Assembly (NCBI RefSeq): GCF_018603905.1
Contig: NZ_JAHFZZ010000022.1
Location: 62,001 to 126,000, forward strand
Direction: 5' to 3'
Source: Nonomuraea sp. NEAU-A123
GTDB lineage: Bacteria; Actinomycetota; Actinomycetes; Streptosporangiales; Streptosporangiaceae
Length of the DNA stretch: 64,000 nucleotides
Under the pieces are notes generated by a model. It saw only the letters and a program-made list of their open reading frames with translations, did not search any database and was not told the DNA's origin. The translations under genes and the position numbers were made by a program. Shown here one piece after another: positions 45,101 to 51,123 of this stretch (position 1 is its first letter; every line of letters starts with the position of its first letter).

Positions 45101-46133
45101 GCGCGTGGTACCTCTCGCGGTAGCGCAGCACGACGTCGACGATGTCGCTCTCGGCCGTCTCGATGGAGCGGGCCAGCCGGCGCCGGTACTCCTTGTTGTG
45201 CGTCGCCAGGATGTCCCCCGACACGTCGGGCAGGTCCTCGAGCTCGGCCGGCCTGATCGGCACGGCCAGGCCGCACACCTCGTCGACGGTCAGCTCGTAG
45301 CCGCGCTGGAGGAACACGACCACGGCGATGGTACGCAGCGCCGCCGGGTCCAGCCGGCTCTCGCAGCACGTGGTGAGCACCAGGTCGAGGTCGGTCATGG
45401 TCAGGCCGGTCTTACGGGCCAGCCGGACGAACCTGTTGACCCGCTCGAACCACGCGAACCCAGCACCGACGAGTCGCCGCCCGTCGGCGGACATGGTCAC
45501 GGGGGCCTGGCCCTGGTTGACGCCGTTCTGCTGCACCAGCTCGCGTACCTCGGCCGTGGACAGCCCGGTCGCCCGCCTGAACCGCTCGACGTCCTCCAGC
45601 ACGCTGAGGGGCTCGTCCGCGCCGAGCCCGTAATCGGCTCCGAGCCCGGCTTCCGTGGTGACCGGGACCGTCACGACCTCGACGTCCTCGGCCGAGAGCG
45701 CGAGATACAGCCTCGCGACCACGTCGGGATCCACATCCGGGGCGAACAGCCGGTAGAACTCGTCCGGCGCGACCTTGAGATGGCGCAGGTACATCGTGAA
45801 CTGCTCGGCCACCAGCGAGAACGGGAGGCCGAACGGGTGGCGGGCCGCCCGCAGCCTCTCGTACGGCTCGCTCCCCACGACCGTTTCCAGCACCTCGTTG
45901 ACGATGTCGAGGTAGGGCGACTCGGTGAACGTGTGCTCGGCGTCGAGCGGGATCCTCCCCAGATCAGGACGTCGCGCCAGCAGGCCCGGATCCCGGAAGG
46001 CGCCCTCCAGCAGCCGGAGGAGGTCTACCAGATAGGCGGCCGGCGAGTAGACCGACCGGGCCTCGTCACCCTCCCAGAAGTCGAGGTCACCGAAGAGCTG
46101 TTCATAGCTGGGTAACGAACCATCCTTACGCAC
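33177..46133 (-). CDS. Giant Tc-toxin A-subunit-like protein with about 31 hemopexin-like repeats
   Basis: One 4,318-residue protein. Residues about 8-45 (SYEQLFGDLDFW, then SPAAYLVDLLRLL) match the TcA/SpvA N-terminus. Residues about 540-870 hold helical repeats near 78 residues long. About 1030-2340 is a first block of roughly 23 hemopexin-like units (VDAAF..DGKTYLFSGD.Y.RY, then GYP). About 2345-2890 has TcA helical and neuraminidase-like signatures (WMKNYRLWEANRKVFLYPEN). About 2910-3280 is a second block of roughly 8 units. Further on come WYEYVFDPT, PLPLFEPPVD (about 3670), a coiled coil with a hydrophobic hairpin (about 3710-3920) like the TcA pore, and a TcB-binding-like C-terminus. 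No signal peptide is seen. GTG 46133 has a GGGGGGA site upstream. No TcB/TcC gene is seen. Confidence 0.88.
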   Translation of the reverse strand: MRKDGSLPSYEQLFGDLDFWEGDEARSVYSPAAYLVDLLRLLEGAFRDPGLLARRPDLGRIPLDAEHTFTESPYLDIVNEVLETVVGSEPYERLRAARHPFGLPFSLVAEQFTMYLRHLKVAPDEFYRLFAPDVDPDVVARLYLALSAEDVEVVTVPVTTEAGLGADYGLGADEPLSVLEDVERFRRATGLSTAEVRELVQQNGVNQGQAPVTMSADGRRLVGAGFAWFERVNRFVRLARKTGLTMTDLDLVLTTCCESRLDPAALRTIAVVVFLQRGYELTVDEVCGLAVPIRPAELEDLPDVSGDILATHNKEYRRRLARSIETAESDIVDVVLRYRERYHALEPSPFDRGEIGLPAIALLQRAGRLAGALGFSVGELFDLLEVLESDASPQRYPTFPEPRIRDCYRILEGSDVASSLWLAQTLLAVGRWMQAGGFSGRELTDILGGGTPADDDQVAVLDGVNRRFESVAMTPGLFVSPRFGERAAQVLYDVLTADDDGVVSARDERLLRLDPVKAREAAYDAVTGLGLIVKDDFAGLGLDERLTAKIFANLVFAGRLQSDGALIADGLPGATEELRLARDFSSFGEALFKLISSVGNGTSSFFPSDLASLGDLSEERQAELYDNLIFNGYIDSEGEVGDPAFFADEANAGRFMVNAELDDVAPAVLAELLDRVERFGRERLALDPTIFAELRVDEAALLESLRFNGYLDEEGVYLDKVALAGLRPADFGLALEFYPWRRPILEAMKEQIAAFERETYTFTPDDFADVADDAIAQRVIDALEGTYTHKGRLLDEAAEIDLGDGFRPAEQAIVAGRIAEILKDEQPYRLDLQAVTELGFDDDERVRLVRVLVAAGHLDEELAVPEDRIGYFRNVGNALGFELPGLEDYAKELFFLLHPVAKELAAAINEITDTLAEQAGQQRAALWAVLADSFGVPAATVEAICVAVTGGVQESLDVLAASALVAAGETGEVTAAPPDPHFRQAYRRIRRFALLAAKLGLDPTEVAVSFQDQDLVGKYPEPLVLPPGLDRFDALLESSDGTIYLFSEGGYWTYARATYALADPRPKPLTELSTRFTGLTGVDAAFTHPDGTEWIIGHGGDGVSHAFVRERGGTRWAAKEQVWGKVRNNFDDPRRIDSAFVDEDGKTYLFSGDQYVRYTTTDYTVVDEGYPRGVDEWWEGEGHDTPLPTAFRKSVDASFQDRDGRIHLFAGPRYLAVGGAEQAIADRWGRVRNAFDGAEGVDAAYADATGYHLFAGNQVIRYSGSIENDGVRVDDGYPRRIESRYPGIPGQFESGVEAAFSDGDGVVHLFKDGRTAKGDGAAVPTAERWGVPAPVLPSGTVDAAFTGLDGKTYLFSGDRYLRYSGADYSVVDLGYPRAIAADWGGLREVGASFVMDGKTYLFGTGGELFDVPLEQEGELNAGRLSPALRRRFLEHGLTFADGVTVSGTATDWHVVTEQRIDVTLVREARRIRVQADAGHFYVRYSTRNYATPDPGYPKPVADNWWNLPATLADDPAFTTIDAVFSAGDGQTYLFSGDRFVVFDHRHRWWSEPRTLREHWDSIPFTRVDAAFIGRDGRTYVFSGDRYARYSTGDYTRIDDRYPATVSAFWGNVVSNLARTGRVDATLVMDATELVEGVEVTRTYTYLFSGNQYVRYEGHDYTTVQEGYPRALADLSREPRLGKLSVTLDGVDAAFADRRNVYLFRGAWCHVVSSELYRRYDDLPPVSCAFIEDGSVLVEGPDGWRRLSAIEGTAVTATPVRPRMLRPVPEEFRSGLDAVLEGADGNTYLFKGQTCFNTHLNRAYPLTEEWGRPRNTIYQDNAVDAAFVGQDGKTYLFSGDQFVVYTGTGDTIDGDPRPIGEHWAGLTGVALAYVRGGKTYVFEPPDGDGMLRYLVYSGEDYRQPDDGYPMVTDAGFWEIPAAYRDDDLTEPDAVLFDGDTMLLLFGERCVPFDEATGQWSYPRPIGRIWPDFGRGLEPGDALRTAFTAADGATYFFFEDSYVRYADHAFSPPAPIRDRWGRALHPFTTVDAACVCGDESTFLFSGDQYVRYTGSEYRYVDPGYPKKIVGNLRQEEAFAGLTEAFDDAVADRALDAVLANRRNVYLFVAGACHVGSATAEADYDLELLGSVRNTLVERQKVDAALVRGPHTFLFSGDQYVRYSGTEYDTVDDGYPRTIDGSLSADLDLPALPDAFADGFDAAFRGLDGGTYLFKGARYLRADRTEPDQPVNSLWGKVGNAFADGQGIDAAFAAPTGELYAFKNAQYIRYQPGDLEYVATGYPRTVKDDWGDLPAAFEAAGPDGAFVFEGRTYLLRDDEYVRYSGGYDAVDRTFPQPIKHRWSDTADYRLSDLRTIVGFVELARSRPDGLAAFLLNGPAAVEDPYRYLADLFGWDTDELRWAKRNAALLMAGTPEEDRFEIEFVLKLVEVFEVAGTFDTGPSTLYTDVWSRVFGATAAPEAANTALYGLLERMYAPADWATLSGRLHDELNLLKRDALAPSAIVRLDGFRSTRDLYEKYLIDADMGGAGRTSRIREAIAATQLFVHRYLLDLEPVTLPAGRDEDEVRRRLKTWWGWMKNYRLWEANRKVFLYPENYLRPELRSGKTPAFEELESDLLQGEITQETVQRVYKKYLDEYTEVSRLAIAGGYVYPEDGADEGTRRLVLFGRTRTEPRRYYYRGAEFRDGEKLSATWEPWLKVDVQIDAERVHPVHAFGRVFVFWTVVETVAPAISSSTTIKATTTGNTQTVSAPQPVYRVKIYYSFRNLNGEWSAAQLLGADGIEPGQIAGVRLYVQASRTVPGGPDGPHDSIIVTCSPIKSAFVLTPELYAVRADGVDEPPIAVRLDKIFAEPAASPVDEAGAVRFNMPAGTQDRPWLSVDHKGGSFLCRPVTARGGEEPLLSLAGNKEKLPEWKRIDAAFELPGGTRCFFDNTGRRFQFGTQAPAATKDRWGIIGTGLLRSGVVDAVLVRQGHTYVFSGAEYYRYSGRPFGPLDAGYPQPIATNAENLPPWTQVDAAFTLDGKEYFLSRARDGYVDSEDLRTLKRLETRWHLPKGTSVDAAFVQRDRLYVFTGEEYLRFTADEPDGDPKPLRDNIEGLPQSGPVSAAFYQDGAYFFDNTAGTYLAPDGRTYPARELGRIPTAITTTGSVDAAYVDGGRLYLTSGLELVRYTLADDGTVPEYLDDGYPRTMKSQVKAVIKRNRQRYVLGAGEYAVLEPGEEPTGKLDYRPVLGNWAGLPAGFQTGFTGVLDGSRLYVFLGADYAGYPSEPTVQRPYEFAGLPHEIVRLTSSTAYRLNKELLTGGVAALLAPETQETDELPAFSLTESDATTIMVTPQVTGMPTSSHLDFQSANGIYYWEIFFHAPLLIAQALNNAQRFEDARTWYEYVFDPTERARYWRFLPFLAIDVRALVDRCRADLAELGLDGSAVATRLGPILTRLERLAPAFQQVRELSQREKSFLTKLADGTRLTEIDKTLRALPGTSGLRERIAMIAWLKRQYDLMGDREKLITAYMDDPFDPHAIAELRPAAYRRAVVMAYIDNLLDWGDLLFRQYTAESVDEARMLYIFAYDLLGERPDSFGPRPLPATRSYDDLGQLSLDELDDDLKDRLKALTAGGELLTGPGEVHESVASPYFYVPENSVFFDYWTRVEDRLRKIRQSLDIMGISRPLPLFEPPVDAMALVRGAASGAPLDQLAQGVTAPVPHYRFAFVFRRAQELADKVRQFGNDLLGVLERRDAEELALLQNRQEGSILALTRGIKEAQVDAAAESLAEAEASRDGATARVQHYEKLIADGISQLQKDQLDRMKRGSDAHFVAGALKIGAAIALGAPQALLGPFIFGTEWGGKQVGDALDKVADVSSTLAEGFSTLGELLGVRSEQERAAQEWSLQLGMAKSDVTQLGHQVAAAQLQVTIAKRELDVVTQEIANQESVAAFMTDKFAGAQLYHWMAGRMSGLYFQTYNLAYETARSAERAFQFERGVTNGDGGYIQPRYWESLRNGLLAGDSLGFDLERLGKAYADTDGRGMEITKKVSLLDLDPLALLALRGTGRCEFALTEALFDRDFPGHFRRRIRTLSVAFQGADGPLGVYATLAQLDSKTVLAADPKAVKFLLDPKGAPPDTVRADWRSGQQIALSDIEEYKENNGLFELRLDDDRYLPFEGTGAISRWRLRLSGPAPADLSDVVVTVKYTADEGGDVFANAVKGMLKPYPAAHYFDVAREFPDEWAEFQESDDDRLVLSFTQDRFPAMSGRQITGIFPRYELAGNGSVRFLLNGDKRLALNDGKLLRTVGLNVGGNPWTLVLEGDKTALTDLGLVLTYRASAQ

Positions 46134-46215
46134 CCGCGATCCCCCCTCGTGTTCGGCCGCCCCATGCTCGCCTAGCTTGGGAGACCGGAATACTGGCCGC
46201 CGAGGTAACTGTCTT

Positions 46216-46226
46216 GAACCCGGTTC
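46216..46226. promoter_or_regulatory. Candidate palindrome between divergent Tc-like and LLM genes
   Basis: GAACC-C-GGTTC, 5-bp arms, lies in the 135-nt region between the two divergent starts (46133 and 46269). It may be an operator; no regulator is nearby. Confidence 0.3.
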
Positions 46227-46268
46227 GGTTTCCGAAATAACCAGGGCGGCTTCGCGGTTGCACCTCTC

Positions 46269-47252
46269 ATGGCTCTTCCGCTCTCCATCCTTGACCTTGC
46301 ACACATCGGCGAAGGGGAGACGGCGGGCGACAGCTTCCGCGCCAGCGTGACCCTGGCGCAGCGTGCGGAGGAGTGGGGCTACCAGCGGATCTGGTACGCC
46401 GAGCACCACAACATGCCCTCCATCGCCTCCTCCGCCACCAGTGTCCTCATTGCCCACGTGGCCGCACAGACCCAAACGATCCGCCTCGGGGCCGGCGGCA
46501 TCATGCTGCCCAACCACGCCCCGCTGACCATCGCCGAACAGTTCGGCACGCTCGAAACCCTGCATCCGGGACGCATCGACCTCGGCCTCGGCCGGGCGCC
46601 GGGCAGCGACCAGCAGACCATGCGGGCCATGCGCCGCAACCCGGCCTCCTCCGACGACTTCCCGCAGGACGTCCTGGAACTTCAGGGCTACCTGACGGGC
46701 GAGTCCCGCATCCCGGGCGTGGACGCGACCCCGGGCAAGGGCACCGACGTGCCGCTCTACATCCTCGGCTCGTCCCTGTTCGGCGCCAAGCTCGCCGCCG
46801 CCCTCGGTCTCCCGTACGCCTTCGCCTCCCACTTCGCCCCGGCCGCGCTGGAGGACGCCGTCGCCCTTTATCGGCGCGAGTTCCAGCCGTCCAGGCAGTT
46901 GGCGCAGCCGTACGTCATCGCCGGTGTCAACGTCATCGCGGCCGACACCACGGACGAGGCGGAGGCGCAGTTCCTGGCCATGAAGCGCACCAGGGTGAGC
47001 CGGTTCCTCGGCCGCGGCCAGACGTTCACCCAGGAGGAGGCCGACCTCGTCCTGGCCTCGCCCGCCGGGCAGCAGATCCTGCAGATGGCCAAGTACTCCG
47101 CCATCGGAACCGCCGCCGAGGTGCAGGACTACCTCGACCGCTTCGCCAAGCAGGCCCAGGCCGACGAGCTGATCGTCGTCTCCGCGGCCCCCGACAGGAA
47201 AGCCTGGCTGCGCTCGATCGAATTGCTGGCCCCGGGAACATCCGGCGCCTGA
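46269..47252 (+). CDS. LLM-class flavin-dependent oxidoreductase
   Basis: Luciferase-like TIM-barrel monooxygenase family, 327 residues. It begins PLSILDLAHIGEGET, with WYAEHHNMPSIASSAT, LGAGGIMLPNHAPL and EQFGTLETLHPGRIDLGLGRAPG, all hallmarks of the single-chain MsnO8-like group. It probably uses FMNH2 or F420 to oxidise or reduce an unknown substrate. The ribosome site is weak. It is divergent from the Tc-like gene and ends before a strong hairpin at 47390. Confidence 0.9.
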   Translation: MALPLSILDLAHIGEGETAGDSFRASVTLAQRAEEWGYQRIWYAEHHNMPSIASSATSVLIAHVAAQTQTIRLGAGGIMLPNHAPLTIAEQFGTLETLHPGRIDLGLGRAPGSDQQTMRAMRRNPASSDDFPQDVLELQGYLTGESRIPGVDATPGKGTDVPLYILGSSLFGAKLAAALGLPYAFASHFAPAALEDAVALYRREFQPSRQLAQPYVIAGVNVIAADTTDEAEAQFLAMKRTRVSRFLGRGQTFTQEEADLVLASPAGQQILQMAKYSAIGTAAEVQDYLDRFAKQAQADELIVVSAAPDRKAWLRSIELLAPGTSGA

Positions 47253-47389
47253 CGACGGTTACATCTCTCGTGGCCGGTGTGCCCAGTGTCCCCGGGCCTC
47301 ACCTATTGCCTTCGCGGAATACCGTTCGGCTGGAGCCGCGTTGCGCCTTTCGCCGAGAGGCGACACGCACACCGGTACGCACACGTCAA

Positions 47390-47425
47390 CCGAAGGCCCC
47401 GCCAGATCTCTGGCGGGGCCTTCGG
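47390..47425 (+). terminator. Strong hairpin terminator after the LLM gene
   Basis: A perfect 17-bp stem (left arm CCGAAGGCCCCGCCAGA) with a 2-nt centre, followed by TCTGTCT. It lies 138 nt after the oxidoreductase stop and 70 nt before the ABC-transporter operon. Confidence 0.75.
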
Positions 47426-47494
47426 TCTGTCTACGGCCAGGGGACCGCCGGAAAGTAGTTGCCACTTCCCATCCGTGGCATGAAGGATGTCGTC

Positions 47495-48421
47495 ATGATC
47501 AAGGTCGAGTCACTGACGAAGGTCTTCCGCCGGCCTCGAACCTTCCCCGGCCCCATGGGCGCCCTGCGCACCCTGGTAACCCGCCGCTACGACGAGCGGA
47601 TCGCCGTCGACGACGTCAGCTTCGAGATCCCCGAAGGCGAGGTCGTCGGCTACCTCGGCCCCAACGGCGCGGGCAAGTCCACCACCGTGAAAATGCTGAC
47701 CGGCATCCTCACCCCCACCAGCGGCCGGGTAGAGGTGGCCGGCCGGGTGCCGTGGCGAGACAGGAAGGCCAACGCCAAGTCCGTCGGCGTGGTCTTCGGC
47801 CAGCGCAGCCAGCTCTGGTGGGACCTCCCGCTGATCGAGTCGTTACGCCTGGTCGGCGACCTGTACGACGTACCCGCCGACCGTTTCACCGCCTCACTGC
47901 GCCGCATGCGCGACCTCCTGGGCCTCGACGACTTCCTGGACACCCCGGTCCGCCAGCTCAGCCTCGGCCAGCGGATGCGCGGCGATCTGGCGGCCGCGAT
48001 GCTGTACGACCCGCCCATCCTGTACCTGGACGAGCCGACCGTCGGCCTCGACGTCCTGGCCAAGCAGGCGGTACGCGAGTTCATCTCCGACACGAACAAG
48101 GCGGGACGCACCACGGTCGTCCTGACCACCCACGACCTGGCCGACGTCGAGGCGTTGTGCAAACGCATCATCCTGATCGACAAGGGCCGGGTGCTGTACG
48201 ACGGCGGCATCGACGCGCTCGTCACCGCCTACGCCCCGCCCCGGCGGCTGGCGATCCACCTGACAGACGGACAGACCCGGACCTTTGACATCGCCGATGG
48301 CGCTTCCGTCGCCGAACTGATCGGCCGAATCGCCGCCGAACAGGCCATCCGCGACCTGTCCATCCAGGAACCCGACCTGGAGAGCGTGATCAAGCAGCTC
48401 TATGCCGAGAGCTCACGGTGA
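47495..48421 (+). CDS. ABC-2 exporter ATP-binding protein
   Basis: The 308-residue ATPase has Walker A GPNGAGKST, signature LSLGQRMRGDL (a variant of LSGGQ), Walker B ILYLDEPTVGLD and the switch His in LTTHDL. The long N-terminal lead (FRRPRTFPGPMGALRTLVTR) and the C-terminal extension fit the exporter group that pairs with DUF990-type permeases. ATG 47495 has AAGGA 7 nt upstream. It is coupled by GTGA to the first permease. The exported substrate is unknown. Confidence 0.92.
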   Translation: MIKVESLTKVFRRPRTFPGPMGALRTLVTRRYDERIAVDDVSFEIPEGEVVGYLGPNGAGKSTTVKMLTGILTPTSGRVEVAGRVPWRDRKANAKSVGVVFGQRSQLWWDLPLIESLRLVGDLYDVPADRFTASLRRMRDLLGLDDFLDTPVRQLSLGQRMRGDLAAAMLYDPPILYLDEPTVGLDVLAKQAVREFISDTNKAGRTTVVLTTHDLADVEALCKRIILIDKGRVLYDGGIDALVTAYAPPRRLAIHLTDGQTRTFDIADGASVAELIGRIAAEQAIRDLSIQEPDLESVIKQLYAESSR

Positions 48422-49200
48422 TCCGCCCCCTGATCGGGACCGCCCGCATCGGCCTACGCCTCCAGCTCGCGTACCGCAGCGACGTGATCATGACCGTGCT
48501 GACGCTGATCGCGCAGGTCTTCCTGCTGCGCATGGTCTGGACCTCGGTGTACGGCGGGCAGCAGCAGGCCCAGAGCATGACACTCCAGCAACTCCTGGCC
48601 TACCTGAGCCTGGCGAACCTACAGGCGTTCGCCACCACGCCGATCATCCCGCGCATCGCCCTGTTCAGGATCCGTACCGGCATGGTGTTCTTCGACCTGT
48701 CCCGGCCGACCGGCTACCTGCCGCAGTTGGCCGCCTTCCAGGCCGGGCACACCTTCGGCGGCCTGCTCCTGCTCGCCCCGGCCGTACCCGTGGTCCTGCT
48801 GGTCGGCTCGATCACGCCCACCGGACAGCCGCTCGGCTACGCGGCGACGTTGCTGCTCGGCTACGCCATCTCGGTGCTGCTGTCGCTGCTCATCTGCATG
48901 ATCGGATTCTGGACACTGGAGACGGGGGCGATCGCCCTGCTGTACCGGCTGATCAGCCAGTTCTTCGCGGGAACGCTGGTCCCGCTGTCGTTCTTCCCCG
49001 GCGCGCTGGGCGCCCTGGCCGAAGCGCTGCCGTTCAAGTACATGGGGTACGTACCCGCGGCCGTCTACGTAGGCCACCTGTCGGGAGCGGACGCCTGGCG
49101 AGCGCTGGCCGTCGAGGTGTCGTGGGTCGCCGGACTCACGGTCCTGCTGTGGGCGGTATGGCAGCGGGCCCACCGCCGGGTGGTGATCAACGGTGGCTGA
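48418..49200 (+). CDS. ABC-2 type permease subunit 1
   Basis: The 260-residue membrane protein has about six spans. RIGLRLQLAYRSDVIMTVLT near the start and FFPGALGALAEALPFKYMGY near the C-terminus are typical of the ABC-2 DUF990 permease family. GTG 48418 overlaps the ATPase stop (GTGA), and its 3' end overlaps the next permease by 8 nt, so the three form one exporter complex. Confidence 0.88.
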   Translation: MIRPLIGTARIGLRLQLAYRSDVIMTVLTLIAQVFLLRMVWTSVYGGQQQAQSMTLQQLLAYLSLANLQAFATTPIIPRIALFRIRTGMVFFDLSRPTGYLPQLAAFQAGHTFGGLLLLAPAVPVVLLVGSITPTGQPLGYAATLLLGYAISVLLSLLICMIGFWTLETGAIALLYRLISQFFAGTLVPLSFFPGALGALAEALPFKYMGYVPAAVYVGHLSGADAWRALAVEVSWVAGLTVLLWAVWQRAHRRVVINGG

Positions 49201-49993
49201 GCTCACGCGCACCCTGCGCCTGTACTGGCGACTGCAGCGCGCCACCATGCGCGGCGCCCTGCAATACCGGCTCAACGCGGTGATCGGCATCCTGACCGGG
49301 GCGGTCTACCAGGGCAGCGGCTTCGCCTTCGTGTGGGTCGTCATGCACACCTTCCCCTCGATGGCCGGGTGGAGCCTGCGGGAGATCGCCTTCCTGTACG
49401 GCCTGCGCCTGACCGCCCACGCGCTCTGCATGCTGCCGCTGAGCAGCCTCATCTTCATGGAGTGGCTGGTACGCGAAGGCGAACTGGACCGTGTCCTGCT
49501 GCGCCCGCTCAACCCGCTCCTCCAGATCATGACCAAGCGCATGGGTGTCGGCCAGGTCGGCGACCTGCTGACCGGCCTCGTCCTGCTGTTCGTGGCGGCG
49601 CCCGCGTGGACCCCGCCCATGGCCGTCCTCTGCCTGCTGGCCATCGCGGGCGGCGCGCTGGTGGAGGCGTCGGTCCACCTGTCGTTGGCGTCGCTGTCCC
49701 TGCGCATGCTGGACACCGCTGCCCTGCGCGGGTTCCTGGATGACGTGTTCAGCAAGTTCGGCTCGTACCCGATGAGTGTGTTCGGTGGGGTCACGGAGTG
49801 GTTGCTGACGTTCGTGCTGCCGGTCGCCTTTGTGGCGTACGTACCGGCGAGCGTGCTGTTGGGCAGGGCCGCGTCCCTGAACGTGCCGACTTTCGTGGCG
49901 TACGGAAGCCCGCTCCTGGGCATCGCCCTGTTCACCCTTGCCTACCGCATCTGGGATCACCAGCTCCGGCACTACCAGAGCGTGGGGAGCTGA
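49193..49993 (+). CDS. ABC-2 type permease subunit 2
   Basis: The 266-residue paralogue of the preceding permease has about six spans. RLYWRLQRATMRGALQYRLN leads, and VREGELDRVLLRPLNPLLQI is a cytoplasmic loop typical of this family. GTG 49193 overlaps the end of subunit 1 by 8 nt. It is the last gene of the exporter operon, followed by a hairpin at 49996. Confidence 0.88.
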   Translation: MAELTRTLRLYWRLQRATMRGALQYRLNAVIGILTGAVYQGSGFAFVWVVMHTFPSMAGWSLREIAFLYGLRLTAHALCMLPLSSLIFMEWLVREGELDRVLLRPLNPLLQIMTKRMGVGQVGDLLTGLVLLFVAAPAWTPPMAVLCLLAIAGGALVEASVHLSLASLSLRMLDTAALRGFLDDVFSKFGSYPMSVFGGVTEWLLTFVLPVAFVAYVPASVLLGRAASLNVPTFVAYGSPLLGIALFTLAYRIWDHQLRHYQSVGS

Positions 49994-49995
49994 AC

Positions 49996-50023
49996 AGCTC
50001 TGGCGAACGTAGCCGCCAGGGCT
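49996..50023. terminator. Hairpin between convergent permease and DeoR genes
   Basis: AGCTCTGGCG and CGCCAGGGCT form a 10-bp stem with one G-T pair and an 8-nt loop, 3 nt after the permease stop and 10 nt before the end of the DeoR gene. It could end transcription from both sides. Confidence 0.6.
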
Positions 50024-50032
50024 GACCACGCC

Positions 50033-50812
50033 TCATTCCACCGTGACCAGTTCCACTCCGGCGTCCTTCAACGCCACGGCGAGGTCCTCGGGCGGCGGCG
50101 CGTCGGTGACCAGGACCGATACCCGGTCAAGCCCGCAGATGTGGACGAATGCGCTTCTGCCGAACTTCGACGAGTCGGCCACGATGATGACCCGCGTGCC
50201 CGCGTCGATCATCTGGCGGATCATCTGAGCCTCGTGCAGGTTGCTGGTGGACAGTCCGCCGGCGGTCGAGATGCCGCCGACACCGATCACGGCGGTGTCG
50301 GCGCTGATGCCGGCGGTGTCGGCGAAAGCCACCGGCCCGATGGTGACATTTGACGCGACGCGGCAGCTACCGCCGATGACATAGAGGTCGCGTACGGCTT
50401 CCTGCGGGATCTCGGCCGGCAGGCGCAGATTGTTCGTCACCACCGTGAGGTCGCGCTTGCCGGTGAGCGCCCGGGCCACCGCGAGCGTGGTCGTGCCGCC
50501 GTTGACGATCAGGGTCTCGCCGCTGGAGATGAGCCGCGCCGCGGCGACGCCGATGGCCTGCTTGGCCGGGTGGTGCACGGCCGTGCGGCTGTCGAAGGGG
50601 GTGTCGGCCGTGGCCAGTTCGTCCGTGCGCATCGCGCCACCGTGGGTGCGGGCGATCAGCCGCCGCTCCGCGAGGTGGTCGAGGTCGCGACGGATGGTGT
50701 CCATCGACACGGCGAAGCGTTCCGCCAGCTCGGCGACCGTGGCGTGACCGCGTTCGCGAACATGCCTCACGAGTTCGGCGCGACGCTGGCCGGGCAGTGC
50801 CGTGTCTTGCAT
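50033..50812 (-). CDS. DeoR/GlpR-family regulator
   Basis: The 259-residue product has an N-terminal DeoR helix-turn-helix (VAELAERFAVSMDTIRRDLDHL) and a C-terminal sugar-phosphate sensor domain (LIVNGGTTTLAVARAL, VIIVADSSKFG). It is divergent from the ADP-kinase/aldolase/isomerase cluster across about 190 nt and is the likely repressor of it, released by a sugar phosphate. Confidence 0.9.
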   Translation of the reverse strand: MQDTALPGQRRAELVRHVRERGHATVAELAERFAVSMDTIRRDLDHLAERRLIARTHGGAMRTDELATADTPFDSRTAVHHPAKQAIGVAAARLISSGETLIVNGGTTTLAVARALTGKRDLTVVTNNLRLPAEIPQEAVRDLYVIGGSCRVASNVTIGPVAFADTAGISADTAVIGVGGISTAGGLSTSNLHEAQMIRQMIDAGTRVIIVADSSKFGRSAFVHICGLDRVSVLVTDAPPPEDLAVALKDAGVELVTVE

Positions 50813-50832
50813 GATCTACTCCTGAGAATGCG

Positions 50833-50848
50833 ACTAATTGCGGTTAGT
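50833..50848. promoter_or_regulatory. Candidate DeoR operator
   Basis: ACTAATTGCGGTTAGT has 5-bp inverted arms ACTAA/TTAGT around TTGCGG and lies 20 nt upstream of the DeoR start. A second short inverted repeat, GCAAATATTGC, lies just after the -10 box of the divergent promoter. Confidence 0.4.
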
Positions 50849-50871
50849 TCCAGGTTTTTGCAATGTTGTCG

Positions 50872-50901
50872 TTGACTCCCCCGCGAAACCAAGCATATTA
50901 T
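50872..50901 (+). promoter_or_regulatory. Sigma70-like promoter for the sugar-phosphate cluster
   Basis: TTGACT at 50872-50877 and TATTAT at 50896-50901 with an 18-bp spacer, in an A/T-rich patch, facing the kinase/aldolase genes. Confidence 0.55.
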
Positions 50902-51003
50902 CGCAAATATTGCCGAACCTGCCTAGCTGAACACGGCAGGAACGCGCATCCCGTCATCCCCCCGAAGCACCGTGTTTCGGCCTCCTGCGCCCGAGGAGAA
51001 GCG

Positions 51004-51123
51004 ATGACATGCAGCAATTTCCGACCGCTCAGTCAGGTACATCAACGCGGGCTCGTCGTGATCGTGCTGATCTTCCAGGGCCGGATCGTACAAGGCCTGA
51101 CCGCAGGGGCGGTGAAAGGCTGA
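51004..51123 (+). CDS. Small ORF, possible remnant of a larger sugar gene
   Basis: A 39-residue reading frame with a good ribosome site (GAGGAGAA ending 3 nt before ATG 51004) and a stop that overlaps the kinase start (TGATG). It ends RGLVVIVLIFQGRIVQGLTAG. The end faintly resembles the C-terminus of SIS-domain sugar isomerases that often precede such kinases, so this may be a gene whose middle was deleted. It could equally be a leader peptide. I do not recognise it with confidence. Confidence 0.35.
   Translation: MTCSNFRPLSQVHQRGLVVIVLIFQGRIVQGLTAGAVKG

Noticed and set aside
46134..46832. Upstream extension of the Tc-like frame
   Set aside because: It would overlap the divergent LLM oxidoreductase gene and is not protein-like; homology-like text begins right after GTG 46133, which has a ribosome site.
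47253..47389. Possible tRNA or small RNA before the 47390 hairpin
   Set aside because: No T-loop or acceptor pairing was recognised. The only clear structure is the terminator hairpin.
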